Positions 42,586-52,155 of a stretch of DNA of 64,000 bases are shown here, piece after piece. Under the pieces are notes generated by a model. It saw nothing but the letters and a program-made list of their open reading frames with translations, searched no databases and was not told the DNA's origin. The stretch lies in contig NZ_MUNR01000009.1 in the NCBI RefSeq assembly GCF_002001045.1, forward strand, positions 1 to 64,000. Reading direction: 5' to 3'. Source of the DNA: Rhodanobacter sp. C01. GTDB lineage: Bacteria > Pseudomonadota > Gammaproteobacteria > Xanthomonadales > Rhodanobacteraceae. Position numbers and translations under genes: made by a program. The number at the start of each line of letters is the position of its first letter. Position 1 is the stretch's first letter.

Positions 42586-44058
42586 TCATTTGCCGTCCGG
42601 CACGGTCAGGCCGATGAACTGGCTCTGCTCGCCACGACGCACCAGCAACAGCACCGTGCTGCCGCCCTTCACATCCCTGGTCGCTGCCTGGAACTCGGCC
42701 ACATTGCCGATCTTCTGCTGGTTGACCATCAGGATCACATCCCCAGCCTGCAAACCCGCCTGCGCCGCGACTGGGCCGCTGATGTCGCTGATCACCACGC
42801 CCTGCCCCGGATTCAGCCCCAGTTGCTTGCGGGTGTCATTGTCCAGCGGCTGCACAGTAAGTCCCAATGCAGCGGCGCCACCACGCGCCGAGGGTGCCGC
42901 TCCGGACCTGGTCGCAGCAGCCTGATCGCGCGAAGTTTCGGCAATGGTGACCTCCAGTGTCTGCTTGCTGCCATTGCGCAGGATCTCGACCGGTACCTTG
43001 CTGCCCGGTTTGGTCATCCCCACCAGCGGAGGCAGGTCCGCGGACTGCTGCAGCACCTGGCCGTTGTAGTCGAGAATGACGTCGCCGACCTGGATGCCGG
43101 CCTTGGCCGCACCGCTGTCCGGAGTGACGTCGACCACCGCGGCGCCGGCGCCGCTGTCGAGCTTGAACGCCTTGACCATGTCGTCGCTCACCGGCTGCAC
43201 GGTGACGCCGAGCATGCCGCGCGATACGTAGCCCTTGGTCTTGAGCTGCTGCACCGCGTTCATGGCCACATCGATCGGGATCGAGAACGCCACGCCAAGA
43301 TAGTCGCCAGTATTGGAATAGATCTGTGAATTGATGCCGACCACCTGGCCCTGCAGGTTGAACAGCGGACCGCCGGAGTTTCCGCGGTTGATTGGCACGT
43401 CGGTCTGGATGAACGAGGTGTATGGCTGATCCTGCTGACCCAGGTTGCGTCCCACCGCGCTGACAATGCCCTGGGTCACGGTGTAGTCGAAACCGAATGG
43501 CGAGCCGATCGCCAGCACCCATTGGCCCGGCTTCAGGCTACGCGAATCGCCCATGCTCACGGCGGGCAGGCTGCCGCCAGCATCGACCTTGAGCAAGGCG
43601 ATGTCGTAAGTGGGGTCGGTACCCACCACCTTCGCGGTCAACGTGCGGTGGTCCTGCAGGCGCACGATGACCTTGTCCGCGTGATCGATGACGTGGTTGT
43701 TGGTGAGGATGTAGCCGTCACTGGAAATGATGAAACCCGAGCCGAGCGAGGTGTGCTTCTGCTCCTGCGGCGACGGCATCATCGGCATGCCGAAGAAGCG
43801 CCGGAACAATTCGGCCTGCGGATCGTCGGGCGTGTCCTGACCAGGCGCCGCCTGGTCGCCGGCAGTCTGGCTCTTCCGGGAAGTCTCCCCGGTATACCGG
43901 GCTTCGACATGCACCACCGCAGCCGCATTCTTTTCCACGATACCGGTGAAATCCGGCAACGCCGCAGCACTGGGTGTTGTCTGCGCCTCCACGTTGCCGA
44001 TGGCGGCAATGCCGATCAGCGCAGAACACGCAAGGGTGCGCAAGATGGAACGATTCAT
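42586..44058 (-). CDS. Periplasmic serine protease DegP/MucD (Do family)
   Basis: This 490-residue protein starts at ATG 44058 with AAGGAGGAG upstream and a signal peptide. The trypsin-like domain has His in NNHVIDH, Asp in TYDIALLK and Ser in GNSGGPL; two PDZ domains follow (GMLGVTVQPVSDD... and AALGLTVQPLDND...). It degrades or refolds misfolded envelope proteins. In Pseudomonas and Xanthomonas the corresponding gene follows the sigma-E and anti-sigma genes, as here. There is no rseB/mucB gene between. Confidence 0.95.
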   Translation of the reverse strand: MNRSILRTLACSALIGIAAIGNVEAQTTPSAAALPDFTGIVEKNAAAVVHVEARYTGETSRKSQTAGDQAAPGQDTPDDPQAELFRRFFGMPMMPSPQEQKHTSLGSGFIISSDGYILTNNHVIDHADKVIVRLQDHRTLTAKVVGTDPTYDIALLKVDAGGSLPAVSMGDSRSLKPGQWVLAIGSPFGFDYTVTQGIVSAVGRNLGQQDQPYTSFIQTDVPINRGNSGGPLFNLQGQVVGINSQIYSNTGDYLGVAFSIPIDVAMNAVQQLKTKGYVSRGMLGVTVQPVSDDMVKAFKLDSGAGAAVVDVTPDSGAAKAGIQVGDVILDYNGQVLQQSADLPPLVGMTKPGSKVPVEILRNGSKQTLEVTIAETSRDQAAATRSGAAPSARGGAAALGLTVQPLDNDTRKQLGLNPGQGVVISDISGPVAAQAGLQAGDVILMVNQQKIGNVAEFQAATRDVKGGSTVLLLVRRGEQSQFIGLTVPDGK

Positions 44059-44241
44059 GACTCCTCCTTGGTTGACTCGACCCGAAGACTTCAGGGTTGC
44101 ATGGCTTTCGGGTTCAATTGAATTCGGACCGCGTGGTATTGGATCACACGCGCACTGCTGCGCCCGACCGATGGACTGGCTGGGCGAAGCAGGCGATGGA
44201 CGGGAGCAACTCGCGGACAGACACACGCGGCCACTCTTGAC

Positions 44242-44943
44242 TTACTGCGCGCCAGTGACAGCCTGGCGCGCGATATTTGTCGACGTGGCCTGCTGCTGTG
44301 CAGGGTCCAGCAGCAACAGGTAACTCCCATCCTTGTTGTCGAGCGTCCGGAACTTGGGCAGCGACGGATATGTCGACAGACGGCGGGTATAGACCGGCTG
44401 GTTCACATCGAACGGCGCACCCAGCGTGGCAGACGCCTGCTGGCTGAGCAGGCCGGCTGAATTACCACTCAGCCACGGTGGTACCACGGCCGGGGTAGCC
44501 GGTCGGCTGGCCACGGCGGTCTGAGCAACTGCCCGGGACTGCGGCTGGGCAGTCAAGGCGGTGGTGGCGTTGCGTTCGGTGTCGCCAGTCGGCTGGGTGA
44601 CCATCAGGGCAGCCACGGCCACGCTTGCGGCAATCGCGCCACCGGCGGACCAGCGCAGCCAGTGATGATGGCGTCGGGAAGCAGCCACCGGCATCGACTC
44701 TTGTTCGATGGCCAGCATGACCCGGGCGGCAAAACCGGAACTGGCCAGCGGCGGCAATTGCCTGCGCAAGCCGTCACGGGCGACGTTGTACCTCGCCCAT
44801 GCCTGTTGCAGTGACGAATCGTGATCGATCCGGCGCAGCAGGAAACGCAGCTGCTCTTTCGACAATTCGCCGTCGATGCCGGCCGAAAGGTCTTCCCGGA
44901 CATTCTTGTTCATATCTGCCTGGTTCATGCCTGTCTGCTTCAT
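44242..44943 (-). CDS. rseA: Anti-sigma-E factor RseA-like
   Basis: This 233-residue protein starts at ATG 44943, overlapping the rpoE stop (ATGA, 44940-44943). The N-terminal part (NVREDLSAGIDGELSKEQLRFLLRRIDHDSSLQQAWARYNVARDGLR) is the sigma-binding RseA domain. A membrane segment lies at about residues 98-114, then a periplasmic region. It holds sigma-E inactive until envelope stress triggers its cleavage. Confidence 0.92.
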   Translation of the reverse strand: MKQTGMNQADMNKNVREDLSAGIDGELSKEQLRFLLRRIDHDSSLQQAWARYNVARDGLRRQLPPLASSGFAARVMLAIEQESMPVAASRRHHHWLRWSAGGAIAASVAVAALMVTQPTGDTERNATTALTAQPQSRAVAQTAVASRPATPAVVPPWLSGNSAGLLSQQASATLGAPFDVNQPVYTRRLSTYPSLPKFRTLDNKDGSYLLLLDPAQQQATSTNIARQAVTGAQ

Positions 44944-45533
44944 CTCTGATCCTCGCGGTCCGACAACAGGGGCCGCAGTTTCTCGTCAATCGCCTCACGC
45001 GCCCGGAAGATGCGCGAACGCACCGTACCGATCGGACAGCCCATCGCTTCGGCGATTTCATCGTAGCTGAGACCATCCACCTCGCGCAGCGTGATGGCTG
45101 TCCGCAGCTCCTCGGGCAGGGCTTGGACAGTGGAAAACACGGATTGTTCAATTTCCTGGCGCATCATCTCGCGTTCGGGCGTGGCGCTGTCGTGCATGCG
45201 CTCGGCGCCGGCCATGAACACGGCATCCTCGGCATCGACATCATCGGCTGGCGGACGCCGCCCCATCGCCACCAGGTGATTCTTGGCGGTGTTCACCGCG
45301 ATCTTGTACAACCAGGTATAGAACGCGCTGTCGCCACGGAAGGAGCCGATCGCCCGCCATGCACGGATGAACGATTCCTGCGCGATGTCCTCACACTCGG
45401 CATGGCTCCTCACATAGCGTGACACCAGCCCAATCACCTTGTGCTGGTATTTGAGCACCAGCAGGTCGAAGGCCCGTTTGTCTCCATTCTGGACACGCTC
45501 GACCAGCGCGCGATCCAGTTCGTTTTCGCCCAT
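44940..45533 (-). CDS. rpoE: RNA polymerase sigma factor RpoE (sigma-E/AlgU)
   Basis: The start ATG 45533 gives 197 residues (MGENELDRALVERVQ), matching family starts; TTG 45554, seven codons earlier, is an alternative. Region 2 is FDLLVLKYQHKVIGLVSRYV with CEDIAQESFIRAWRAIGSFRG and FYTWLYKIAVNTAKNHL; region 4 is LPEELRTAITLREVDGLSYDEIAEAMGCPIGTVRSRIFRARE. It directs the envelope stress regulon. It is coupled to rseA, and a sigma-E-type promoter lies upstream (45600-45627), implying autoregulation. Confidence 0.95.
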   Translation of the reverse strand: MGENELDRALVERVQNGDKRAFDLLVLKYQHKVIGLVSRYVRSHAECEDIAQESFIRAWRAIGSFRGDSAFYTWLYKIAVNTAKNHLVAMGRRPPADDVDAEDAVFMAGAERMHDSATPEREMMRQEIEQSVFSTVQALPEELRTAITLREVDGLSYDEIAEAMGCPIGTVRSRIFRAREAIDEKLRPLLSDREDQR

Positions 45534-45599
45534 CCGGGCCGTATCCGTCGTCAATGCCGTTATCCGCTGCGGGAGCTTGTTGGGAACTGAATGCGCCGT

Positions 45600-45627
45600 T
45601 CAGACCGCCGTCGACCATGCAAGTTCA
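45600..45627 (-). promoter_or_regulatory. Sigma-E-type promoter upstream of rpoE
   Basis: On the minus strand TGAACTT (45627-45621) is followed after exactly 16 bases by TCTGA (45604-45600). The E. coli sigma-E consensus is GGAACTT-N16-TCTGA. Only the first base differs. Transcription would start near 45593, giving a leader of about 60 bases to ATG 45533. Confidence 0.8.
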
Positions 45628-45750
45628 GTAGTGCGTGACCGGTTCAACCATAACGCTTAAACCGTTCACGGGTTGTCATGCCGGAACCCGGGCGCATCCA
45701 CGCACCCCAGCGTCAGGCCCATGTCTGTTATGGGGACATCCACCACCGGC

Positions 45751-48312
45751 TCAAGCCGTTTCGGTCACCTGCACATCCAGCAGGCGTTGCCGTTCGGCCA
45801 GCAGCTTGTCGAAGCTGACCGGCTGCAACGGACGGCAGAACAGATAACCCTGCAACTCGTCGCAACCATGGCTGCGCAGGAACTGCAGGTGCTGTTCGAT
45901 TTCCACACCTTCCGCCACGACAGCACGCTTCAGCCGATGCGCCATCTCGATGGTGGCACGCACGATGGCCTCGTCGTCGGGATCGACGCCGATATTGCGC
46001 ACGAAACTCTGGTCGATCTTGATGCGGTCGGCCGGCAGCCGGCGCAGATAATCCAGCGACGCCGCGCCGGTGCCGAAGTCGTCGATCGCGATATGGCAAC
46101 CCAGATGATGCAGCCCATGCAGGTTCTCGACCAGATTCGGTGCCTGCTTGATGCTGATGCTCTCGGTGATTTCCAGTTCCAGCAGGGTCGGATCCAGGCC
46201 GGTTTCACGCAATACCGTGGTTACCGTATCCAGCAACCTCGGCTCCATCAGCTGCACCGCCGACAGGTTCACGCCCAGACGCAGACGCAAGCCGTAGCGC
46301 TGCTCCCACTCCTTGGCCTGGTGACACGCGGTACGCATCACCCATTCACCGATCGAGACGATCAGGCCGCTCTCTTCGGCCAGCGGGATGAACACGGCCG
46401 GACTGATCATGCCCTGTTCCGGATGCTCCCAGCGCACCAGCGCCTCCATGCCGACAATGTCCTCGCTTGCGGCGTCGACCTGCGGCTGGTACACCACCCG
46501 CAACTCGCCATTGCCCTCGGCGTGGCGCAACCGGGTCTTCAGCGCCATGCCATGTTCCTGGGCGTACTCCGGGCTCACCTCATAGATCTGGAAATTGTTG
46601 CGGCCAAGATGCTTGGCGGCATACATCGCCTCGTCGGCGTGTTCAAGCAGGGTCTGTGCATCGCCCGCGTCGTCCGGGAAGAAGCTCAGGCCCATCGATG
46701 CAGTGACCTGCAGCTCGGTGCCATCGTCGAGGTACAGCGGCGTCTCCATCCCCTGCACGATCTTCTCTGCCACGCGCAGTACGTCATCGTTCTTGACGAT
46801 ATGCCGCAACACGACGATGAACTCGTCGCCAGCGTAGCGCGCGACCGTATCGGAAGCACGGACGCTGCCGCACAGGCGTTGCGCCACCGTCCGCAGCACC
46901 TGATCACCGGCCGCATGCCCGTGACTGTCGTTGATCATCTTGAAGTGATCGAGGTCGACGAACAGCACCGCGAAACACTCGCCGTTGCGGACTGCCTCGC
47001 GGATGATCGTGTCCAGCCGGTCATTGAACAGCAACCGGTTCGGCAACCCGGTCAAGGCATCGACCAGACCTTCCGCGCGTCCCTGCTCGCGCGTGCGCCC
47101 CAGCTCCAGCACCTGGGCAAAACGGGCCGCGGAGCAACGCAGCACCGGTTCGGTGATGCCCATCTCGCCGAATCCCCGGCGACTGCCAGCCAGCATGGCA
47201 CCGAGTACCGTGTGCCGCTCGTCGTACAACGGCAAGCCAGCGAAGCCGGCCAGGTCGAGCTGCTGCACCAGAGGATCGATCGGCAACAGCCGCTTCGCGT
47301 CGGTCCGGTAGAGAATGGACTTGCCACCCAGCACCAGCTGCAGCGAACTCTGCGCGTGCGCGGAAGGCCATGCTGGCTCATCACCGTTCCACAACTGCAG
47401 CAGCTGGGCAGGCCCTTCGGCGCCGTCCTGGCGTGTCGACCAGACAGCCAGGTAATCCAGCCCCAATTCGTCGAACAGCAGACGACCGGCTGCTCCCTGC
47501 GCATCGACGCCACTGCTCGAGGCGAAAATGCGCGACAGCAGGGACAACGCCGCCTCGGCACGCAGATCGGCACGGTCGCTGCGGAACATCAGCGCCACGG
47601 CATCATGCCCGTGATGGCGAATGCGCCGCGCACTGGCCTGACCGGTATCGGCGCCCTGTGCCGATTTGCGCTGGCACGGATACCAGCTGCGATTGGCTTC
47701 AGTCAGCACTTGTTCGAGCGCGATACCCTCGAATCGCAGCACGTCGGACAGTGGCAGTCCTTCCCATTGGCTGGCATGCATCCGACTGTGTCTGGCGACG
47801 GTCGGGCTGACTTCCAGCAGGCGACTGCTTCCTGCGTCGACAATCAGCCATTCGCTGTTGCCTTCCTCGAACACATAGCGATAGTCCTCATGCACATCGC
47901 TGACGAGTACAGGCACCCTGTGCCGGGCCTGCCGCGCCGTCTGTGAACGTCGCCAGCGAGCCACCAGTTCGGTACCGATCTGCGCAGCCGACAACCAGTC
48001 GGTGATACCGGCCGGAAGGTCAGTCGGATTGATCGTCGCCTCATCGGCCAGCACCACGATCAGCGGCGTATCGGATCCACCCGGCAGCCGGCGCAACTGC
48101 TCGCAGACGCTGGTCGCCTGCGGCTGATCGCCAGCCAGTACTGCCACCATCAGTTGCAGCGGCGGCAGCGGCGGGCGCCCCTCCAGCAGGATGGCCGCAT
48201 GCGATACGTCACGCGCGCTGTGGATCTGCGGATAACCTGCCTGATCCAGCGCATCGAACAGGCTGCGGCGCAATTCGCGCTCGGCAGCGACCACCAGAAT
48301 GCCAGAGTTCAT
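45751..48312 (-). CDS. Diguanylate cyclase/phosphodiesterase (GGDEF-EAL) sensor protein
   Basis: This 853-residue protein starts at ATG 48312. An N-terminal receiver-like domain (1-120) lacks a clear phospho-acceptor Asp. PAS-like (about 135-230) and GAF-like (about 255-400) regions follow. The cyclase domain carries AGDEF in the signature position and a RASD inhibitory site (RxxD) five residues before it. The EAL domain has EALVRW, NLSAVQL, ELEITES, IDDFGTG and KIDQSFV, all expected of an active phosphodiesterase. It probably adjusts cyclic di-GMP. The short gene upstream ends 12 bases away and is likely cotranscribed. Confidence 0.93.
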   Translation of the reverse strand: MNSGILVVAAERELRRSLFDALDQAGYPQIHSARDVSHAAILLEGRPPLPPLQLMVAVLAGDQPQATSVCEQLRRLPGGSDTPLIVVLADEATINPTDLPAGITDWLSAAQIGTELVARWRRSQTARQARHRVPVLVSDVHEDYRYVFEEGNSEWLIVDAGSSRLLEVSPTVARHSRMHASQWEGLPLSDVLRFEGIALEQVLTEANRSWYPCQRKSAQGADTGQASARRIRHHGHDAVALMFRSDRADLRAEAALSLLSRIFASSSGVDAQGAAGRLLFDELGLDYLAVWSTRQDGAEGPAQLLQLWNGDEPAWPSAHAQSSLQLVLGGKSILYRTDAKRLLPIDPLVQQLDLAGFAGLPLYDERHTVLGAMLAGSRRGFGEMGITEPVLRCSAARFAQVLELGRTREQGRAEGLVDALTGLPNRLLFNDRLDTIIREAVRNGECFAVLFVDLDHFKMINDSHGHAAGDQVLRTVAQRLCGSVRASDTVARYAGDEFIVVLRHIVKNDDVLRVAEKIVQGMETPLYLDDGTELQVTASMGLSFFPDDAGDAQTLLEHADEAMYAAKHLGRNNFQIYEVSPEYAQEHGMALKTRLRHAEGNGELRVVYQPQVDAASEDIVGMEALVRWEHPEQGMISPAVFIPLAEESGLIVSIGEWVMRTACHQAKEWEQRYGLRLRLGVNLSAVQLMEPRLLDTVTTVLRETGLDPTLLELEITESISIKQAPNLVENLHGLHHLGCHIAIDDFGTGAASLDYLRRLPADRIKIDQSFVRNIGVDPDDEAIVRATIEMAHRLKRAVVAEGVEIEQHLQFLRSHGCDELQGYLFCRPLQPVSFDKLLAERQRLLDVQVTETA

Positions 48313-48324
48313 GCGTGCTCCATC

Positions 48325-48867
48325 TCAGACCAGCCAACGGCCGTCGCGCAGGCGCAGACGCCGCGGCTGGCTGTCACCACTGCTCACGCGTGCCGCCATG
48401 TTGCCCAGATGCTCGATCAGCGTCGCTGGCGCATCGATCAGCACGACACGCCGCAGATGCTCCTTCGGTGCACGGGCCAATTGGCGCAGCAAGGTCGCAT
48501 CCATCGCCGACAACGGCAGTTCCAGCCCGATCAGGAAATAGACACCGAAATGCATGCTCTGCTGCATGTAGCGCAGCGCATTGCCCAGCCGCTGGCAATC
48601 GGGCACCCGCACATGGGCGTCACGCAGGCTGCCCAGGCCGGTATCGGGCTGCCACAGATAGACTGCCTGGCCAGTGTGCCTGGCCAGCGTGCGGAACTGG
48701 TCGATCAGCGCTTGCACATCCTTGCTGTCCATCACGACCAGGCCGCTGGGTGCAGCCAGGATGCGCTCGAAAATCTCGGCTCCGGCTTGCGTTGGGGCGG
48801 AGGCCATCACGGAAGTCATTGCGTCCCCGTCCTGCGGTACTTGTGGCATTGATGAAACCGGATCCAT
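48325..48867 (-). CDS. Hypothetical protein, cotranscribed with the GGDEF-EAL gene
   Basis: This 180-residue protein is read from ATG 48867; ATG 48819 (MTSVMAS), with GGGGA upstream, is an alternative. No membrane segment or signal peptide is evident. The sequence (LVVMDSKDVQALIDQFRTLARHTGQAVYLWQPDTGLGSLRDAHVRVPDC) suggests a Rossmann-like alpha/beta fold, but I do not recognise the family. Its place 12 bases ahead of a cyclic di-GMP gene suggests a partner or input module. Confidence 0.7.
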   Translation of the reverse strand: MDPVSSMPQVPQDGDAMTSVMASAPTQAGAEIFERILAAPSGLVVMDSKDVQALIDQFRTLARHTGQAVYLWQPDTGLGSLRDAHVRVPDCQRLGNALRYMQQSMHFGVYFLIGLELPLSAMDATLLRQLARAPKEHLRRVVLIDAPATLIEHLGNMAARVSSGDSQPRRLRLRDGRWLV

Positions 48868-49115
48868 CCCGGGCTTGCGACCGGTCCGGGCGGATCGGTC
48901 CCGGCCACGGCATGGCTCATTGAACCATGCCGGACCGCTCGATTATCAGCCAAGCGGCTCGCCCTCTGTCCTGCCGGACCGACCCATCACGCTCAGCGCG
49001 GACCGAGGTTTCCGGCCATGGCGCGATTTCATACCCGCCTCCCTGCCCGGTCAAGCACCGCCGTCACATCTCGCAATCACGGCAGCAGGACGGTATGGTT
49101 CGGACCTCCCCCCTC

Positions 49116-51212
49116 ATGCCCATACCCGCCATGTTCGAAGGACTGCGCTTCAACCACTGGAAGACCAGCGAAAGTGACGACGGCATCGTCACGCTGACTC
49201 TCGACCGTGCCGACAGCAGCGTCAACGCGATCTCCCGCGCTGTACTGGACGAACTCGAACAGATCGTCGAACGGCTGGCGATCGAAAAGCCGGCCGGCGT
49301 CATCATCCATTCGGCCAAGCCGTCGGGTTTTGCGGTTGGTGCCGACATCAAGGCCTTCGTCGACTATGCGAAGCACGACACCGTGCTGGAAAACATCGAG
49401 CATGGCCAACGCGTCTATGAATCGCTGGCACGGCTGCCCTGTCCCACGGTGGCGGCCGTGCACGGCGCCTGCATGGGTGGCGGCACCGAACTGATCCTGG
49501 CCTGCCGCCAGCGCATCGCGGCCGACGACGACAAGACCCGGATCGCGCTGCCCGAAGTGATGCTGGGCATCCACCCCGGCTGGGGTGGCACGGCACGCCT
49601 GCCGCGCCTGATCGGCGCCACCGAGGCGCTACCGTTGATGCTCACCGGCAAATCGCTGTCGGCGAAACGCGCGTTGACCTTGGGCGTGGTCGATCGCGTG
49701 GCACGCCGCGAGGAATTGCTGGTCGAGGCGCGCCTGCTGTTGCGTCGCCCGCAGGCACACCCGTTTGTGCGCCGCGCCAAGGCATGGGGGACCAACACCT
49801 GGCTGGCACGGCAAGTCCTGGCCCCGATGGTGGTCAAGCAAACCGCCGCCAAGGTGCGCAAGGAGCACTACCCGGCCCCATTCGCCATGATCGATGTCTG
49901 GAAGCGTGGCGGCTCCGATATCCGGCAGCGGCTGAAACTGGAAGCGCGATCGGTGGCGAGGCTGGCCAAGACTCCCACTGCGCAGAACCTGATCCGGATC
50001 TTTTTCCTGCAGGAGCGTCTGAAGGCGCAAGGCAGCGGCACGGAGGCAGGGATCAAGCATGTGCACGTGGTCGGCGCTGGCGTGATGGGTGGCGACATCG
50101 CCGCTTGGGCCGCGTTCAAGGGTTTCGACGTGACCCTGCAGGACCGCGAGATGAAATTCATCCAGCCTGCGCTGGATCGCGCACGCCAGCTGTACGAGAA
50201 AAAACTGAAGACGCCCGAGCAAGTCGAGGATACCGTCCGTCGGCTGCGTGCCGATGTCGAGGGCAAGGGCGCAGCCACGGCCGACCTCGCCATCGAAGCG
50301 ATTTTCGAGAGTGCCGAGGCGAAGGAGGCGCTGTACGCCAATCTCGAACCGCAGTTCCAGGCCGACGAGATTCTCGCCAGCAATACCTCGAGCATTCCAC
50401 TGGACGAGCTGCGCAGGAATCTCAAGGCACCACAACGCTTCCTCGGCCTGCACTTCTTCAATCCGGTAGCGCAGATGCCCTTGGTCGAGGTGGTACGGCA
50501 CGACCGGCTGGACCCGGCCATCGAGAAACGGGCACTCGCCTTCTGCAAGGCGATCGGCAAGCTGCCGGTGGCAGTCAAGGGCACGCCCGGCTTCCTGGTC
50601 AACCGCATCCTGATGCCGTACCTGCTCGAAGCCATGCGGCTTTACAGCGAGGGCGTGCCTGGCCCGCTGCTGGACCGCGAGGCGAAGAAATTCGGCATGC
50701 CGATGGGACCGATCGAACTGGCCGACACTGTGGGCCTGGATGTCTGTGCTTCGGTCGGCAAGGAACTGGCACCCTTCCTCGGTCTGGAAGTGCCACCCGG
50801 CCTGGACGGCAAGCTCGAAGCCGGCAAACGCGGCAAGAAAGACGGCCAGGGCCTGTACATGTGGCAGGACGGCAAACCGATCAAGCCGGAGGTCGACAAG
50901 GATTATGTGATGCCGCCGGACCTGCAGGAGCGCATGATCCTCCCGATGGTCAACGAGGCGATCGCCTGCCTCGCCGATGGCGTGGTCGACGACGCCGATC
51001 TGCTCGACGCCGGGGTGATCTTCGGAACCGGCTTTGCACCTTTCCGCGGCGGCCCGATCCAGTACGCGCGCAGCGAAGGCACTGACAAGCTCAAGGCGAA
51101 ACTGGAGCAACTTGCCCAACGCTATGGCGATCGCTTCAAGCCGAAGAATGGCTGGGATCATCCGGCGCTGGCACAAAGCGGCTTCGAGCTGGCCGCCGCA
51201 ACAGCGAGCTGA
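49116..51212 (+). CDS. FadB-like multifunctional enoyl-CoA hydratase/3-hydroxyacyl-CoA dehydrogenase
   Basis: The 698-residue protein is read from ATG 49116 (MPIPAMFEGLRF); ATG 49131 is nearly as good and no clear Shine-Dalgarno decides. The hydratase half has GFAVGADIKAFVDYA, the oxyanion loop GACMGGGTELILACR, and the catalytic Glu in LPEVMLGIHPGWGG. The dehydrogenase half has VVGAGVMGGDIAAWAA for NAD and the catalytic His in GLHFFNPVAQMPLVEV. It catalyses two steps of fatty acid beta-oxidation. No thiolase gene is adjacent. A terminator follows. Confidence 0.92.
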   Translation: MPIPAMFEGLRFNHWKTSESDDGIVTLTLDRADSSVNAISRAVLDELEQIVERLAIEKPAGVIIHSAKPSGFAVGADIKAFVDYAKHDTVLENIEHGQRVYESLARLPCPTVAAVHGACMGGGTELILACRQRIAADDDKTRIALPEVMLGIHPGWGGTARLPRLIGATEALPLMLTGKSLSAKRALTLGVVDRVARREELLVEARLLLRRPQAHPFVRRAKAWGTNTWLARQVLAPMVVKQTAAKVRKEHYPAPFAMIDVWKRGGSDIRQRLKLEARSVARLAKTPTAQNLIRIFFLQERLKAQGSGTEAGIKHVHVVGAGVMGGDIAAWAAFKGFDVTLQDREMKFIQPALDRARQLYEKKLKTPEQVEDTVRRLRADVEGKGAATADLAIEAIFESAEAKEALYANLEPQFQADEILASNTSSIPLDELRRNLKAPQRFLGLHFFNPVAQMPLVEVVRHDRLDPAIEKRALAFCKAIGKLPVAVKGTPGFLVNRILMPYLLEAMRLYSEGVPGPLLDREAKKFGMPMGPIELADTVGLDVCASVGKELAPFLGLEVPPGLDGKLEAGKRGKKDGQGLYMWQDGKPIKPEVDKDYVMPPDLQERMILPMVNEAIACLADGVVDDADLLDAGVIFGTGFAPFRGGPIQYARSEGTDKLKAKLEQLAQRYGDRFKPKNGWDHPALAQSGFELAAATAS

Positions 51213-51231
51213 TCACCGTGCCATCGTCCAA

Positions 51232-51263
51232 TGAAAACGCCCGGCCATGCCGGGCGTTTTCAT
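51232..51263 (+). terminator. Intrinsic terminator after fadB-like gene
   Basis: AATGAAAACGCCCGG and CCGGGCGTTTTCATT form a perfect inverted repeat around a short loop, with T-runs on both sides. It can stop transcription from the fadB-like gene and from the opposite DUF2058 gene. Confidence 0.9.
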
Positions 51264-51308
51264 TGAAACTGCTTCATGGGGATTGCCCGACCTGAGTCAC
51301 GGCCGTGA

Positions 51309-51905
51309 TCACCACATCAAATCGTCGGGAACACCATCGTCACCCGCGCCAGTTGCGCCGGGATCGACCAGCAATGCCAGTTGCCGCGCATCGATATCGC
51401 GCACCTGTTCGGCGATCTCGCGGCTGACCAGCAGGTAGCGGCCACCCTGCTGTACCACGCCCAGCTCGCCAGCATTGAGCGCGCCCAGCTGCACTGCATC
51501 GACATGTATCCGGCGGATCTTGCCGCCGTATTCGAAATTGCGCGGCTGATCGGCGTCAGCCTTGTTCAGCGCCTTGCCATCAAGCAGCTGCTGGATCTTC
51601 AACTTGCGCTCGCGGCGCAACCTGGCCTGCTCTGCCGCTTCCTGTTCGGCACGCTTGCGCTCGCTCGCCTCGGTCTGCGCGCGTATCGCATAGGCCTTGG
51701 CCAGGTCCATGTCCTCCTGACTCTGCCGCGGCGGCCGCGAGGCCGCTGGCGAAGCGTGTGACTTGCCGCCCTTGGGCGCGGATTTGCCGGGTGGCGTCGA
51801 TGCCGGACGCCGACCTTCGCGGGCGCGGTCCGCCTGGACCCGCTCTGTTTGAACCTGTTTGACGATGCCACTCTTGAGCAGCTGATCGCGCAAGGAATCG
51901 GCCAT
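51309..51905 (-). CDS. DUF2058 protein (YaiL-like)
   Basis: This 198-residue protein starts at ATG 51905 (MADSLRDQLLKSGIVKQVQTERVQADRAREGRR), as in the DUF2058/YaiL family of nucleoid- or nucleic-acid-associated proteins. A charged Arg/Lys/Gln-rich helix (about 65-108) is followed by KIQQLLDGKALNKADADQPRNFEYGGKIRRIHV. The function is unknown. It follows slyX by 31 bases. Confidence 0.9.
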   Translation of the reverse strand: MADSLRDQLLKSGIVKQVQTERVQADRAREGRRPASTPPGKSAPKGGKSHASPAASRPPRQSQEDMDLAKAYAIRAQTEASERKRAEQEAAEQARLRRERKLKIQQLLDGKALNKADADQPRNFEYGGKIRRIHVDAVQLGALNAGELGVVQQGGRYLLVSREIAEQVRDIDARQLALLVDPGATGAGDDGVPDDLMW

Positions 51906-51936
51906 GAGAATAATCCGTGGTCGGTAATCGGTTGAA

Positions 51937-52155
51937 TCAGTAATGCGGCGGCGGCTCGTCATGCGGGTCATCCGCCTGTGCGACGCGCATCGTCGCGAGT
52001 TCGCCACGCAGTTCGCGCAAGGCACGCTCCAATGCGGCCATGCGCAGTGACAGTTTCGCATCCGCGGTCGCCAGCGCGTGTACCGTGTCATCGATGAAGG
52101 TGAGTTTCACCTCCATCTCGTCAAGCCGCTGCACGACATCGTCGCTTGTGTTCAT
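51937..52155 (-). CDS. slyX: SlyX family protein
   Basis: This 72-residue coiled-coil protein starts at ATG 52155, overlapping the stop of the UDP-glucose dehydrogenase gene (ATGA, 52152-52155). [29 protein letters not shown] and the ending [10 protein letters not shown] are typical of SlyX. Its role is unknown. Confidence 0.9.
   Translation of the reverse strand: MNTSDDVVQRLDEMEVKLTFIDDTVHALATADAKLSLRMAALERALRELRGELATMRVAQADDPHDEPPPHY

Noticed and set aside
44059-44241. Second sigma-E promoter before degP
   Set aside because: GAACCCG with CTGAA at about 15 bases is too far from consensus; degP may simply be read from the rpoE promoter.
45673-47946. Long plus-strand open frame (757 codons) over the GGDEF-EAL gene
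   Set aside because: Antisense shadow of a gene with complete catalytic motifs; no Shine-Dalgarno and unnatural composition.
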